A DNA stretch of 64,000 nucleotides from positions 1 through 64,000 of the forward strand of contig JAEXDA010000001.1 in assembly GCA_023401925.1 (NCBI GenBank), read 5' to 3'. A program made the position numbers and the translations under genes. This DNA comes from Bacillota bacterium. GTDB taxonomy: Bacteria; Bacillota; UBA4882; UBA8346. Below, piece after piece: positions 8,189-17,200 of this stretch. Under the pieces are notes generated by a model that was not told the DNA's origin, ran no database searches, and worked only from the letters and a program-made list of their open reading frames with translations. Every line of letters starts with the position of its first letter. The first letter of the stretch is position 1.

Positions 8189-10954
8189 ATGATGCGTGTT
8201 TCCAGTAAGATGGTTTATACCAGTTTAACTTACAATATCATGAATTTGGAAGATGCAATCAATAATTCAACCGACCAAGCCAGTTCCGGGAAAAGAATCC
8301 TAAAGCCCTCGGATGATCCGGTTGGTACGACCAGGGCTATGAAATACCGTACTCAAAACACGGAAATTTTGAAATATACGGACAATGTGAATGCGGCTTC
8401 CAGCTTACTGGGCGCTGCGGATACCGCATGCAATGCCGTGGTTGATAATTTGCAGCGGGTGAGGGAACTCATTGTCGAAGGCGCCAACAGTACCAATAAC
8501 GATTTGGACTGGGAGGCAATGGCTACTGAGGTTGATCAGATAAAAGCCGGACTGATGGATCTGGCCAATACTTCAATGGGGGATCGATATATTTTCGCCG
8601 GTGAAAAATATACCGATAGGGCTTATACATTGAGGGCCAATGTTGCTGGAAACATCAGAAATTTAACGATGAATCCCATCGTGATCGACCCGCAAAACAA
8701 CCAATTTAAAATTAAGTTGGACGAAAATCCAACCCAGACGATTACTTTATCGCCAAAAACTTATGATGGATCCGTCGGCCATCAACTGAACGATCTTGCC
8801 AATGATATTCAAGCCCAGTTGAATAATGCGGGCTTTAAGCCTCCGGTTTACGTAAAAATCAATACCAACAATCAAATATCTTTTTATTCCGGTGTAAAAC
8901 CCGATGATGGGGTTGCTCATACTGTTGTACTGAAAGACGGACCCGCCATTAAGAATATTGGTAAAATTAAAAGCGCGACTCCGACCAAAGTTCAGATGGA
9001 TACCGCTTTGGAGAGTGTTGTGCCTGATTATTACCAGGGATGGACGATTCGAATTGCCGGTGGTACCGGGGTTGGCGAAATTAATACCATCACCTCCTAC
9101 AATCCGGAAAAACAAATCGCCGAAGTGGCGATTCCATGGTTAAAAGATCCCGATAGAACGTCAACTTACGAGCTGATTCCACCCTTGAACGGGCAAGCGG
9201 ATGCCGTTCCCGGAGGAAAAATCACTTTACCGGCCCATGGCCAAACTGCGCCGCTGGATAATTTTTATACCGGCATGACCATCAATATTGAAGATAGCAT
9301 CGGGCGTACCGAGTCTCATAAAATTACCGGTTATTCCAATGCTACCGGGGAAATCACGGTTGAACCCGAGGCGTTTGCCTTGAAAGGTCCGGTGACTTAT
9401 ACTATTTTGCCGGCGAGCAAGGGGGATGCGATTACGCACGATCCTTCCGGTTCTTCAATTCAGCTGGCAAGTGATTCCAGTCAGTTTAAGGATTTTTATA
9501 AAGGTTCCTCGATTACGGTTACATTTTTGGACGGTTCAACCGAAACGCGCCAAATTACCGGTTATGACGCGGCCAGTAAGATTGCCACAGTCGATCACTC
9601 GTGGGGGAAGACCTTTGACAGGTGGGCCCGATATTCGATTTCAGACACGACTCTGACCCAGATGGGTTTTCAAAATCAGGATACAACCCGGGAAATTATC
9701 GGCAATCCTATTGCGGATATGACCAAAGTTCTCGGACGTTATCCGGTGCGGAATGATGTTGCCGCGGTCAATGGGACGACAGTTACTTTGAACCCGCTGG
9801 ATAGCAATGATCGGGCCGATTTTTATAAAAATTGGACCATGACGATAACGGAAGGACCGGGTGCCGGTCAAAGCCAGGCAATTGTCTCGTCCAATCAGAA
9901 TGTTCTCACTGTCGGCGCTCTATGGGATCCACCCCTGGCTGAGAATTCGAAATATGCGATTCGGCCACCCTTGATTGGAGGGGTAACCGCAGCGGCCAGC
10001 AACGGGCCGCCCCCAAATTTGCAGTTGGCCGGTGATTCCAGCGTAATCAAAGATTTTTATAAAGGAATGACGGTAACGATCACCGGAGGCAAGGGTGTAG
10101 GCCAAACCCGGACCATCGAAAGTTATGACCCGGCTACCAAACTGGTTACTCTGGATAAGGATTGGGAAAATCCCTTGCCGGACCTGAGTTCGTTTTACGC
10201 CATTGATGATGCTTCCGATGTTGCGGGTGATAGTAAATTCATTATCACGGTCGGGATTGATAAGCCTCAGGAAATTAGTTTGGATGGCGGCAATTTCACT
10301 CCAGCCCAGTTGGCCCGGAACATTCAGGACCGTATCAATGAGCGGGGCGGGCATTATGCCAATGTCCGGGTAGGGTTGACTTCCGATAAACGGTTAAAAT
10401 TTGTTTACCATGATCCGGATTTGAATGACAGCGATTCGCCGCTTTCGATCAAACTGAACTCGGGTTCAAAAGCGGATATTTTACCGGATATGGGTTTTTC
10501 GAACGGGACTTATTCCGAGTCGACCGAACCCAATTTTGAGGGTAATTGCAGTGAGATCAATTATGAAGTGAATTTTGGCGTTAAAATCCGGGTCAACATT
10601 TCCGGAGATAGCTTGTTTGATCCGATTTTTCAACATCTATCGGAAACCAGTATCAATTTAAGAGGAGCCAATACCAAAGCACTCTCTGAAAAGGATTTGA
10701 CTCATATTACCGATGATATTGATAACATCTTAATCACCCAGGGGGAAATCGGGGCCAAGGTGAATCGGTTGAATCACAGTATTGATCGTTTTAACGGTTT
10801 ATCCGATAATATTACCAAACTTCAAAGTGATATTGAGGATGTCGACATTTCCAAGATGATTAGCCAATTTACGATGCAAAAAACGGCTTATCAGGCGGCT
10901 TTGCAGGTAGGAGGTCAGATCTTACCGATCTCTCTATTAAATTACCTGAAATAA
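8189..10954 (+). CDS. flgL: FlgL, hook-associated protein 3, with five inserted repeats
   Basis: A 921-aa junction protein, about three times the usual 300 aa. The conserved ends are present: residues 1-150 (MMRVSSKMVYTSLTYNIM, SSGKRILKPSDDPVGTTRAM) and about 810-921 (DIDNILITQGEIGAKVNRL, ending in KTAYQAALQVGGQILPISLL). Between residues about 277 and 675 lie five imperfect repeats of 75-90 aa with the core 'DFYKGMTVTITGGKGVGQTRTIESYDP...LD..W.....S.YAI'. They are probably beta domains pointing away from the junction. Two flanking segments (near 150-230 and 680-760) resemble the flagellin hypervariable beta fold. The ribosome site is AAGGAGGG before ATG 8189. Genes on both sides are flagellar. 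Confidence 0.93.
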   Translation: MMRVSSKMVYTSLTYNIMNLEDAINNSTDQASSGKRILKPSDDPVGTTRAMKYRTQNTEILKYTDNVNAASSLLGAADTACNAVVDNLQRVRELIVEGANSTNNDLDWEAMATEVDQIKAGLMDLANTSMGDRYIFAGEKYTDRAYTLRANVAGNIRNLTMNPIVIDPQNNQFKIKLDENPTQTITLSPKTYDGSVGHQLNDLANDIQAQLNNAGFKPPVYVKINTNNQISFYSGVKPDDGVAHTVVLKDGPAIKNIGKIKSATPTKVQMDTALESVVPDYYQGWTIRIAGGTGVGEINTITSYNPEKQIAEVAIPWLKDPDRTSTYELIPPLNGQADAVPGGKITLPAHGQTAPLDNFYTGMTINIEDSIGRTESHKITGYSNATGEITVEPEAFALKGPVTYTILPASKGDAITHDPSGSSIQLASDSSQFKDFYKGSSITVTFLDGSTETRQITGYDAASKIATVDHSWGKTFDRWARYSISDTTLTQMGFQNQDTTREIIGNPIADMTKVLGRYPVRNDVAAVNGTTVTLNPLDSNDRADFYKNWTMTITEGPGAGQSQAIVSSNQNVLTVGALWDPPLAENSKYAIRPPLIGGVTAAASNGPPPNLQLAGDSSVIKDFYKGMTVTITGGKGVGQTRTIESYDPATKLVTLDKDWENPLPDLSSFYAIDDASDVAGDSKFIITVGIDKPQEISLDGGNFTPAQLARNIQDRINERGGHYANVRVGLTSDKRLKFVYHDPDLNDSDSPLSIKLNSGSKADILPDMGFSNGTYSESTEPNFEGNCSEINYEVNFGVKIRVNISGDSLFDPIFQHLSETSINLRGANTKALSEKDLTHITDDIDNILITQGEIGAKVNRLNHSIDRFNGLSDNITKLQSDIEDVDISKMISQFTMQKTAYQAALQVGGQILPISLLNYLK

Positions 10955-11050
10955 TAAAGATTAAATGGTTGGAGAGTGCGCGCGCGAGCGCCAAAGAGTG
11001 CAAACCGCACAGGAAGTTGAAAAAAAGTCGTCTGGGAAAGGATTGACAGG

Positions 11051-11509
11051 ATGAAAATCGCGACAAAGTTTTTTGGATCGATCGAGGTTGATGAAAAAGA
11101 TTTCATTACCTTTGGCCACGGTATTCCGGGATTTGAAGAATTTCATCGCTATATGATTCGAAAGTATACCGACCAATCTCCGTTTTTGGTGTTGCAATCC
11201 GTGGAAAAGGCGGATTTGGCTTTTATTTTGATTGAGTTGGAGCAGATCGTACCGGGGTATTCCATCGATTTAAGTGATGAGATTGTCGAAGAACTAAAAC
11301 TGTCCGCCCCTGAAGATGCCGTGGTCCGGGTTATTGTCACTTTACCGGAGGATGTTCGACAAGCCACCGTCAATCTGGCGGCTCCGATCGTGATTAATTT
11401 TAAAACCGGTCTGGCCAAACAAATTATTTTGAATAATCCGGAATATAGTATAAAACATCCCCTGTTCGCGGCTAATGGCGAAAAGGAGGTCCTTCAAGCA
11501 GCGCCTTAA
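11051..11509 (+). CDS. fliW: FliW, flagellin-binding antagonist of CsrA
   Basis: A 152-aa protein with the family start KFFGSIEVDEKDFITFGHGIPGFEEF and the central LDLAFILIE-like strand. FliW binds either flagellin or CsrA. When flagellin is exported, freed FliW captures CsrA and flagellin translation is released. The neighbours csrA (137 bases downstream) and flagellin complete this partner-switch. The 96-base gap after flgL holds a GC-rich run of CGCGCGCGAGCG without a T tract, so read-through from flgL is likely. An AAAGGA ribosome site precedes ATG 11051. Confidence 0.95.
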   Translation: MKIATKFFGSIEVDEKDFITFGHGIPGFEEFHRYMIRKYTDQSPFLVLQSVEKADLAFILIELEQIVPGYSIDLSDEIVEELKLSAPEDAVVRVIVTLPEDVRQATVNLAAPIVINFKTGLAKQIILNNPEYSIKHPLFAANGEKEVLQAAP

Positions 11510-11645
11510 GAGCATGAGTAAAATTATCATTCTTTTCACAAAATAAAAGGGATTTTTTGACTTTCGGAGAAATTAAAATGTGTGTTTGCGATGTTGATTT
11601 CTACAAGAGGCATCGTTTGATTACGAAGGTTCAAGGAGGATCCCG

Positions 11646-11870
11646 ATGCTCGTTTTGACCAGAAAGCTTAATGAAAGCATCATGGTAGGCGATGATGTTA
11701 AAATAACAATCGTTGATGTCAAGGGTGACCAAGTAAAATTGGGGATTACAGCTCCAAGGCAGATAACGGTTCATCGCGAGGAAGTATACCGGGAAATCCA
11801 AAAAGAAAACCAGCTTGCGACCAGTGGGAAACCCAATCTTGATAACTTGGAAGAATTACTAAAAAAATAG
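11646..11870 (+). CDS. csrA: CsrA, RNA-binding translational regulator
   Basis: A 74-aa dimeric RNA-binding protein with the full signature: MLVLTRKLNESIMVGDDVKI at the start, then VKLGITAPRQITVHREEVY. It binds GGA motifs, best when in a hairpin loop, and blocks ribosome access. The likely local target is the flagellin leader, where a TGGA-loop hairpin (12071-12084) and the GGA of the ribosome site (12097-12104) sit about 20 bases apart. AAGGAGG lies before its ATG. The C-terminal tail (QLATSGKPNLDNLEELLKK) is of usual length. Confidence 0.96.
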   Translation: MLVLTRKLNESIMVGDDVKITIVDVKGDQVKLGITAPRQITVHREEVYREIQKENQLATSGKPNLDNLEELLKK

Positions 11871-11889
11871 ACCTTTAGAAAATTTTTAC

Positions 11890-11917
11890 TAAAGTTTTTA
11901 GGGTTTTATTTCGATAT
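11890..11917 (+). promoter_or_regulatory. Sigma-28 (SigD)-type promoter for flagellin
   Basis: TAAAGTTT at 11890-11897 matches the sigma-28 -35 consensus exactly. After a 16-base gap counted from TAAA comes TTCGATAT at 11910-11917, six of eight matches to GCCGATAT. The spacing is one base longer than the classical 15. The position, upstream of flagellin, is where such a promoter is expected. Confidence 0.5.
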
Positions 11918-12070
11918 TTAATGTAGAAATCAATATGAGTGCTTTTAAATCATCACCCGTGATATTAAGAATTTTCAGGTTAAGCCGTTAATATTACCGG
12001 CGATGGTTTAACAGCCATCGACCCTTACGCTTCTAGGGGACGGCCGACTTAGAGGCAACAGGGGAATAAA

Positions 12071-12105
12071 GGGTATGGATACCCTAAAAAATTTCAAGGA
12101 GGACA
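12071..12105 (+). promoter_or_regulatory. Candidate double CsrA-binding site in the flagellin leader
   Basis: GGGTA/TACCC forms a stem that displays TGGA in its four-base loop, the preferred CsrA presentation. The second GGA is inside the ribosome site AAGGAGGAC about 20 bases downstream. Bacillus hag has the same arrangement of one upstream site and one site over the ribosome site, bridged by a CsrA dimer. Inferred from layout only. Confidence 0.55.
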
Positions 12106-12112
12106 AAAGTTT

Positions 12113-13708
12113 ATGATTATTAACCACAATTTACCCGCTTTAAATGCGCTGCGTAACTTGAACGGAAACGACAAACTCCATTCAACAGCAGCCGAAAAAC
12201 TGTCTTCAGGTCTCCGGATTAATCGGGCCGCTGATGACGCTGCAGGTCTGGCGATATCCCAAAGTATGCAGAGCCAAATCGAAGGTTTGGATCAAGCCAC
12301 CCGGAATGCGCAAGATGCGACTTCATTAATTCAGACCGCTGATGGTGCTTTAAATGAATCCCAATCCATCCTGATTCGTATGAGAGACTTGGCGGTACAG
12401 GCTGCCAACTCGACCTACACTGATAATGACCGTACTTCCATGCAACAGGAAGTTAATCAGTTAAAGGATGAATTGGACCGTATCGGTAATACAACTGCAT
12501 TTAACAACAAGATTTTGCTTGATGGTTCTTCGGCTGCCGTATCATCGTCAAACGATGCCAACACGAAAATCTTTATGCGGGGCGCCATTCAGGAAAAGGG
12601 TGTCTCTTCAGCTGGTACCTACAAAATCGATGTCAGCGTGAGAGCGGCTGGTACTGCTCAAGTTCAACAGTCCAACATCATGACCAATAAAGGTACCGGG
12701 CTCACCGCCACCGGTAACACCCAATTGAAAGATGTCGCCAACTTCTATGATGCCGGCGGAAAATTCTTAGTAGAAAACCCGCAAAACATTTCCTTGGTTG
12801 AAGGCGACGGCAAAGGTACCACGATTACCCTCAACGGTGACGATACCTTGAACGAAGTTGCCACCAAATTTGCAGGCGCTATTTCCAAAGGCCTCGGACA
12901 GAATGTAATCGACGGTGTATCCAGTAATGCAGCAAATATGGCACAGTATAATACGGCCAAAGGTTCCGGCGTAAGAGCCGTTTCCGGCGTATTCGTATTA
13001 AGCAGCGCCAAAGCTGGTGAAGACGGTAAGATTAGCGCGGTCGGCGATGCCCAACTCGTTAAAGCCTTTGGTTTTAATCAGTTCGGTGAAGTGAATGACG
13101 TTGTCTATTCCGTATCTGTTACCAATGCTGCAACCGGTTCCGGACTTGCAACAGGAGTGGCTGTTGAAGGCAACAATATCATTGGTTTGGTACACAAGAA
13201 TGTTGATGTTCAAATTGGTGGTAGTACTGCCCAAAAAGCCATATATAATGCATCCGAAGGTAAATTTACCGTTGGCTCAGGCGATACTCAGTCCACTTAT
13301 GTGCATTTGGTTGATAACACCCAGGTGTTCCAGATTGGCGCCAATGAATTACAAAACATGACTGCAGCTATCGGCGATATGCGCGCTTCTTCCTTGGGAG
13401 TCGATAAAATTTTACTTACCGATATTTCATCGGCAGGTAAAGCGATTACCACTCTTGATTCGGCAAATAGCCGTATTTCCGCTCAACGCGCAGCACTCGG
13501 TGCTTATCAGAACCGCTTGTCCCATACTATGACCAACTTGGGAGTAACACAAGAGAACTTGACGGCATCACAATCCCAGATCAAGGATGTAGATATGGCG
13601 CAAGAGATGACCAACTACAGCAAACTGGGTATTCTTACACAGACTGCAAACGCTATGTTGGCTCAATCCAACCAGACTCCGCAACAAGTTCTGCAATTAT
13701 TACGGTAA
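12113..13708 (+). CDS. hag: Flagellin
   Basis: A 531-aa filament subunit. The D0/D1 N terminus is highly conserved (MIINHNLPALNALRNL, then LSSGLRINRAADDAAGLAIS and MRDLAVQAANSTY). The C terminus is likewise conserved (ISAQRAALGAYQNRLSHTM, then QEMTNYSKLGILTQTANAML, ending in QQVLQLLR). The middle, about residues 145-400, is a variable surface region rich in Ser, Thr and Asn and is the expected site for glycan attachment; the downstream Maf protein and legionaminic acid genes point to glycosylation. Longer than Bacillus Hag (about 300 aa). A strong ribosome site and a terminator at 13720 make it a separate, highly expressed unit. Confidence 0.97.
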   Translation: MIINHNLPALNALRNLNGNDKLHSTAAEKLSSGLRINRAADDAAGLAISQSMQSQIEGLDQATRNAQDATSLIQTADGALNESQSILIRMRDLAVQAANSTYTDNDRTSMQQEVNQLKDELDRIGNTTAFNNKILLDGSSAAVSSSNDANTKIFMRGAIQEKGVSSAGTYKIDVSVRAAGTAQVQQSNIMTNKGTGLTATGNTQLKDVANFYDAGGKFLVENPQNISLVEGDGKGTTITLNGDDTLNEVATKFAGAISKGLGQNVIDGVSSNAANMAQYNTAKGSGVRAVSGVFVLSSAKAGEDGKISAVGDAQLVKAFGFNQFGEVNDVVYSVSVTNAATGSGLATGVAVEGNNIIGLVHKNVDVQIGGSTAQKAIYNASEGKFTVGSGDTQSTYVHLVDNTQVFQIGANELQNMTAAIGDMRASSLGVDKILLTDISSAGKAITTLDSANSRISAQRAALGAYQNRLSHTMTNLGVTQENLTASQSQIKDVDMAQEMTNYSKLGILTQTANAMLAQSNQTPQQVLQLLR

Positions 13709-13719
13709 TTGGTTCATCT

Positions 13720-13747
13720 AAAAGCCCTTCTTCGGAAGGGCTTTTTT
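13720..13747 (+). terminator. Rho-independent terminator of flagellin
   Basis: AAAGCCCTTC-TTCG-GAAGGGCTTT followed by TTT: a ten-pair stem closed by a TTCG-type loop, eleven bases after the flagellin stop codon. Confidence 0.92.
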
Positions 13748-13908
13748 GATGCCCTTTTTCATCGCAAACAGAATCACCTCTAAAGGATAATGGAGAATTG
13801 CCGATTACAATAATAAATGTCTCCAACGGCAGGACGGAATTTTAATGGGAAGCGACTTTCCAAATAATTTATTTTTGATATCGGGTAATAACAGAGGAGA
13901 AAAGTAAA

Positions 13909-14259
13909 ATGACACAGGAAGAATTGGATCAAACGATTGCTGCTTATGATCAATATTTACAGCGGATGTCTTCGGCGGCTGAACATTTTTGCGAAGATTT
14001 AGTGGAAAGCAATTATCAGGAAATCAGCGGCGTCTTACCGGCGCTGGTTGAGGGATTGGCTTGGATTAACGAAAGTGCGGAAAAATTTGTGAAGCTGGAA
14101 TATATTAGGCAGGAAGAAATGAATGCGTTTCGTGAGTTCCTTAAAAATCTTTATGAGGCCCTTCAAAATAAGGACTATGTTTTGGTTCATGATTTGTGTG
14201 AGTTTGAGTTGTTATCCCTCCTGGAACGAATTCGTATTTCCCGGGTAGAATTAAACTAA
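13909..14259 (+). CDS. Small acidic helical protein of the flagellar locus
   Basis: A 116-aa acidic protein, predicted to be entirely helical, with no membrane span. GAGGAGA lies before ATG 13909. It ends twelve bases before the Maf-type glycosyltransferase and shares its transcript. I cannot name the family. Its size, acidity and helical character (RMSSAAEHFCEDLVESNYQE, later EFLKNLYEALQNKDYVLVHD) resemble flagellar export chaperones such as FliT, FliS and FlgN, so a chaperone or a partner of the glycosyltransferase is possible. The cysteines (one in each half) are not arranged as a metal site. Confidence 0.75.
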   Translation: MTQEELDQTIAAYDQYLQRMSSAAEHFCEDLVESNYQEISGVLPALVEGLAWINESAEKFVKLEYIRQEEMNAFREFLKNLYEALQNKDYVLVHDLCEFELLSLLERIRISRVELN

Positions 14260-14271
14260 AGGGTGATCCTT

Positions 14272-17200
14272 ATGATGTATCAAGAAAATAAGAATCTGGT
14301 AAAAAAAAGATTTCCCCACCTAAAGTTGAACGGCAATATACATCCTTTGGGAACGGACATCGACATCCTCGTTACCGTCAGTCAGAGCAAGACAGGACTG
14401 TCCGTTGCTCAAGTGACCCGGAATAACCACCGGGTCTTTTTGAATAGCTCCTACGATCCGGAACTGGATGCCAGGCGCTGGATACAGCATAATTTGGATT
14501 CCAAGGCCGGTCACCTCATTCTCTGCGGTGCGGGTTTTTTTTATCATGCCAAGGCCTTATTGGATTCAGGGCTGATCCAAAAGTTAGTGATCTATGAACC
14601 CAGTCCCCTTATTCTCGAAACCGCCATGCATGAAATTGATCTGGCCCCGCTCTTTCGATACGATAATTTCCTGTTGCTGACGGGTATGGATTATAATGAA
14701 ATGATTCCGGCGGCACTGGGTTTTTTCAACAATGGCATGATTTATACCACGACCGATATTCAGTTTAAAACCTTAACAGCTTATCATGAACTCTTTCCGG
14801 CTGAAATCCATTTTTTTCAAGAGAAATTACGGGAATATCTGAGGTTGGTTCAAATGAACCTATCAACCACCGACGCTTATGCCAAACAATGGCTTTCCAA
14901 TGCGTTTGCTACATTTCCCAACGCAGTCAATTCGCCGGTAATCCGCCATTATTTCGGGCAATTTAAAAACATTCCGGCGATTGTAGTATCGGCCGGACCC
15001 TCTCTCGAGAAAAACATTCATCTAGTCAACGAAATTAAGGAGAATGCGGTCGTGATTTGCGCCGGGTCCAGTATCCGGGCGATGAAACACAACGGAGTTT
15101 CACCGCACTTTTTAGTGGCAATCGATGGTCATCAAATCAATAATCAAGTTTATGGCGACTTGGATTTATCCGATATTTATCTGGTTTACAATTTCCGCTT
15201 TTGGCACGAAACAGCCAGTAATTTTCAAGGCCGGAAAATTTTGATGAAAGTTGATGCTGAAAGTCTGCCGGAACTGTTTATTACGCAAAATGGCGGTTAT
15301 GAAATCGGTTCTTTAAAAAGCGGCTTTTCCGTATCTCATACCGCACTGCATCTGGCGCATCAACTGGGTTGCGATCCAATAATCCTTATCGGGCAGGATT
15401 TGGCATATGCCCCAACCAAACGTTATGCCGACGGACAAATTTCATCTTCCCAGAAACGTTTCAAGGAGGGGGAGATCCCCCCGAACTGTTTTTATACCAA
15501 GGATATTTATGGGCAGGACATTTTAACCGATTACGAACTGGATAGTTTCCGGATGTTGTTGGAACGGATGATCGAAACTTCGTATCAGGGAAAAGTCGAT
15601 ATCATCAACGCCACGGAAGGCGGTATCCACATTCAAGGCACCACTGATCGGAAATTGGTTGAAGTGATCGATGAATGCTGCCGCAAGGATCAACACATCT
15701 CTGTACGTCTAAACACTTGCTATGAATCGGGTTTAAAAGAGATTAAGGCGCGTAAGATCAATCCGCAGGATTACTGTTCAAAACTGCAAACCGTCACCAA
15801 CCGAGCCATTATTAAAATGGCCGAGTTGATTGATGCATTACAAGCCTTACGGAAACGCAATTTTAGCAGTAAGTTTGTTCCGGGTGAATTGGATTCGCTG
15901 CTTGAAAAAATCACCGCTGCCTATGATCAAGCATTAAATTATAAAGAGTATCATGTTTTATTAAAGGATATTCAGTCAACGGCGCTATCAGTGAATAAAG
16001 CCCGGTTGAGCGAGATGGCTGAAATGACTAATCAAGAAGAATACGACCGTAAGCTGCAGATTTATCTGAACATCATTGCCGATACGCAAAAAGCTTTGGA
16101 ATTTGTGATGGAATGTATTACCCAAGTTCTCGATGCCAAGAATACTCCGGAAAGACTTTCCTTGGTTGGGAATGATGAATGGGTATCCGATATCGATATC
16201 GGGGTAGCGGAAAAACAAATCAAACAGCGAAGCGGTTTGCGCCAATTGGAACGGAGTTTGGAAAATCTTTTGCTGAAAGAGAAATCATCGAAACGCGGAA
16301 TTTACTTATATTTATATGGAGCACTTTTCCATCGTATAGGCCAGATAAACAGAGCCGTTGATATTTTAGAAGAAGCTGTCAAAACCGACCCGGAACAGGT
16401 TAAGGCTTATTTTATATTGCACCAAATATACTATCGGAATCGTAATTATAGTAAAGCGCTGGAATCATTAAGCCATTGCATACAACTTGATTTTAAAACA
16501 TATTATTGCAGCAAAATGCAACTGAAAATTCACCACCAAACCCAAAATTGGGTGGCTGCAGGTAATTTGGCTACGGATTATGGACGGAAAGATTTATTTT
16601 CCGGGAGCCGGTTGTTAAAACTGATTAAAATAGAATGTCTTTGCCGGTTGGGGCTAATGGATGAGGCTCAAAAGCTTTATCAACAGTACCTGACTCAATA
16701 TAAAATCGGTCCTAAAATTAAACAACAGCTTCAAGAATTATTCAAGGGTAAGGACTCCATGGAATACCGGCAATGTTATCAGAAAAACCGGGATTTTTTC
16801 GCCGGGACTTTCGGAATCAATTTACCGGAATATGAGGGTATCCAATATAAAGTATGCCGTTTTTTGAGTGGGGAATATGCTTATGATAACGGCACGGCTT
16901 ATATTTTGTCCGGTATTAATCATACGGCGGAAATCGATATCAAATTATCTCCAGAAGATTGCCTGGCGATTTATAACACGGATAACTCTAAAATCTTTGA
17001 ATATCTGGAGACGGTTTTGAAACAGACTCCGGATGAGGGAGGGGACAGGCAACTTGGGAAAATTCCGATTTATATCCTTGAAGATAATTTAGAGAATTGG
17101 TGTTTAATGGCCCAATTATTTGACTTCCGGAAACTGGGGGGCTGGGGAAACCTCCATTATTTTATTGCGCCTCACGGTGGTATCTCGGAAATCTTTATGG

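Larger units (their letters stand above)
11871..12112 (+). promoter_or_regulatory. Flagellin leader region
   Basis: This 242-base gap contains a sigma-28-like promoter (11890-11917), a hairpin CGATGG...CCATCG at 12001-12020, a GGGGAC motif near 12037, the hairpin GGGTA-TGGA-TACCC at 12071-12084 and the AAGGAGGAC ribosome site. The predicted 5' leader is about 190 bases, long enough for regulation at the RNA level. Confidence 0.6.
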
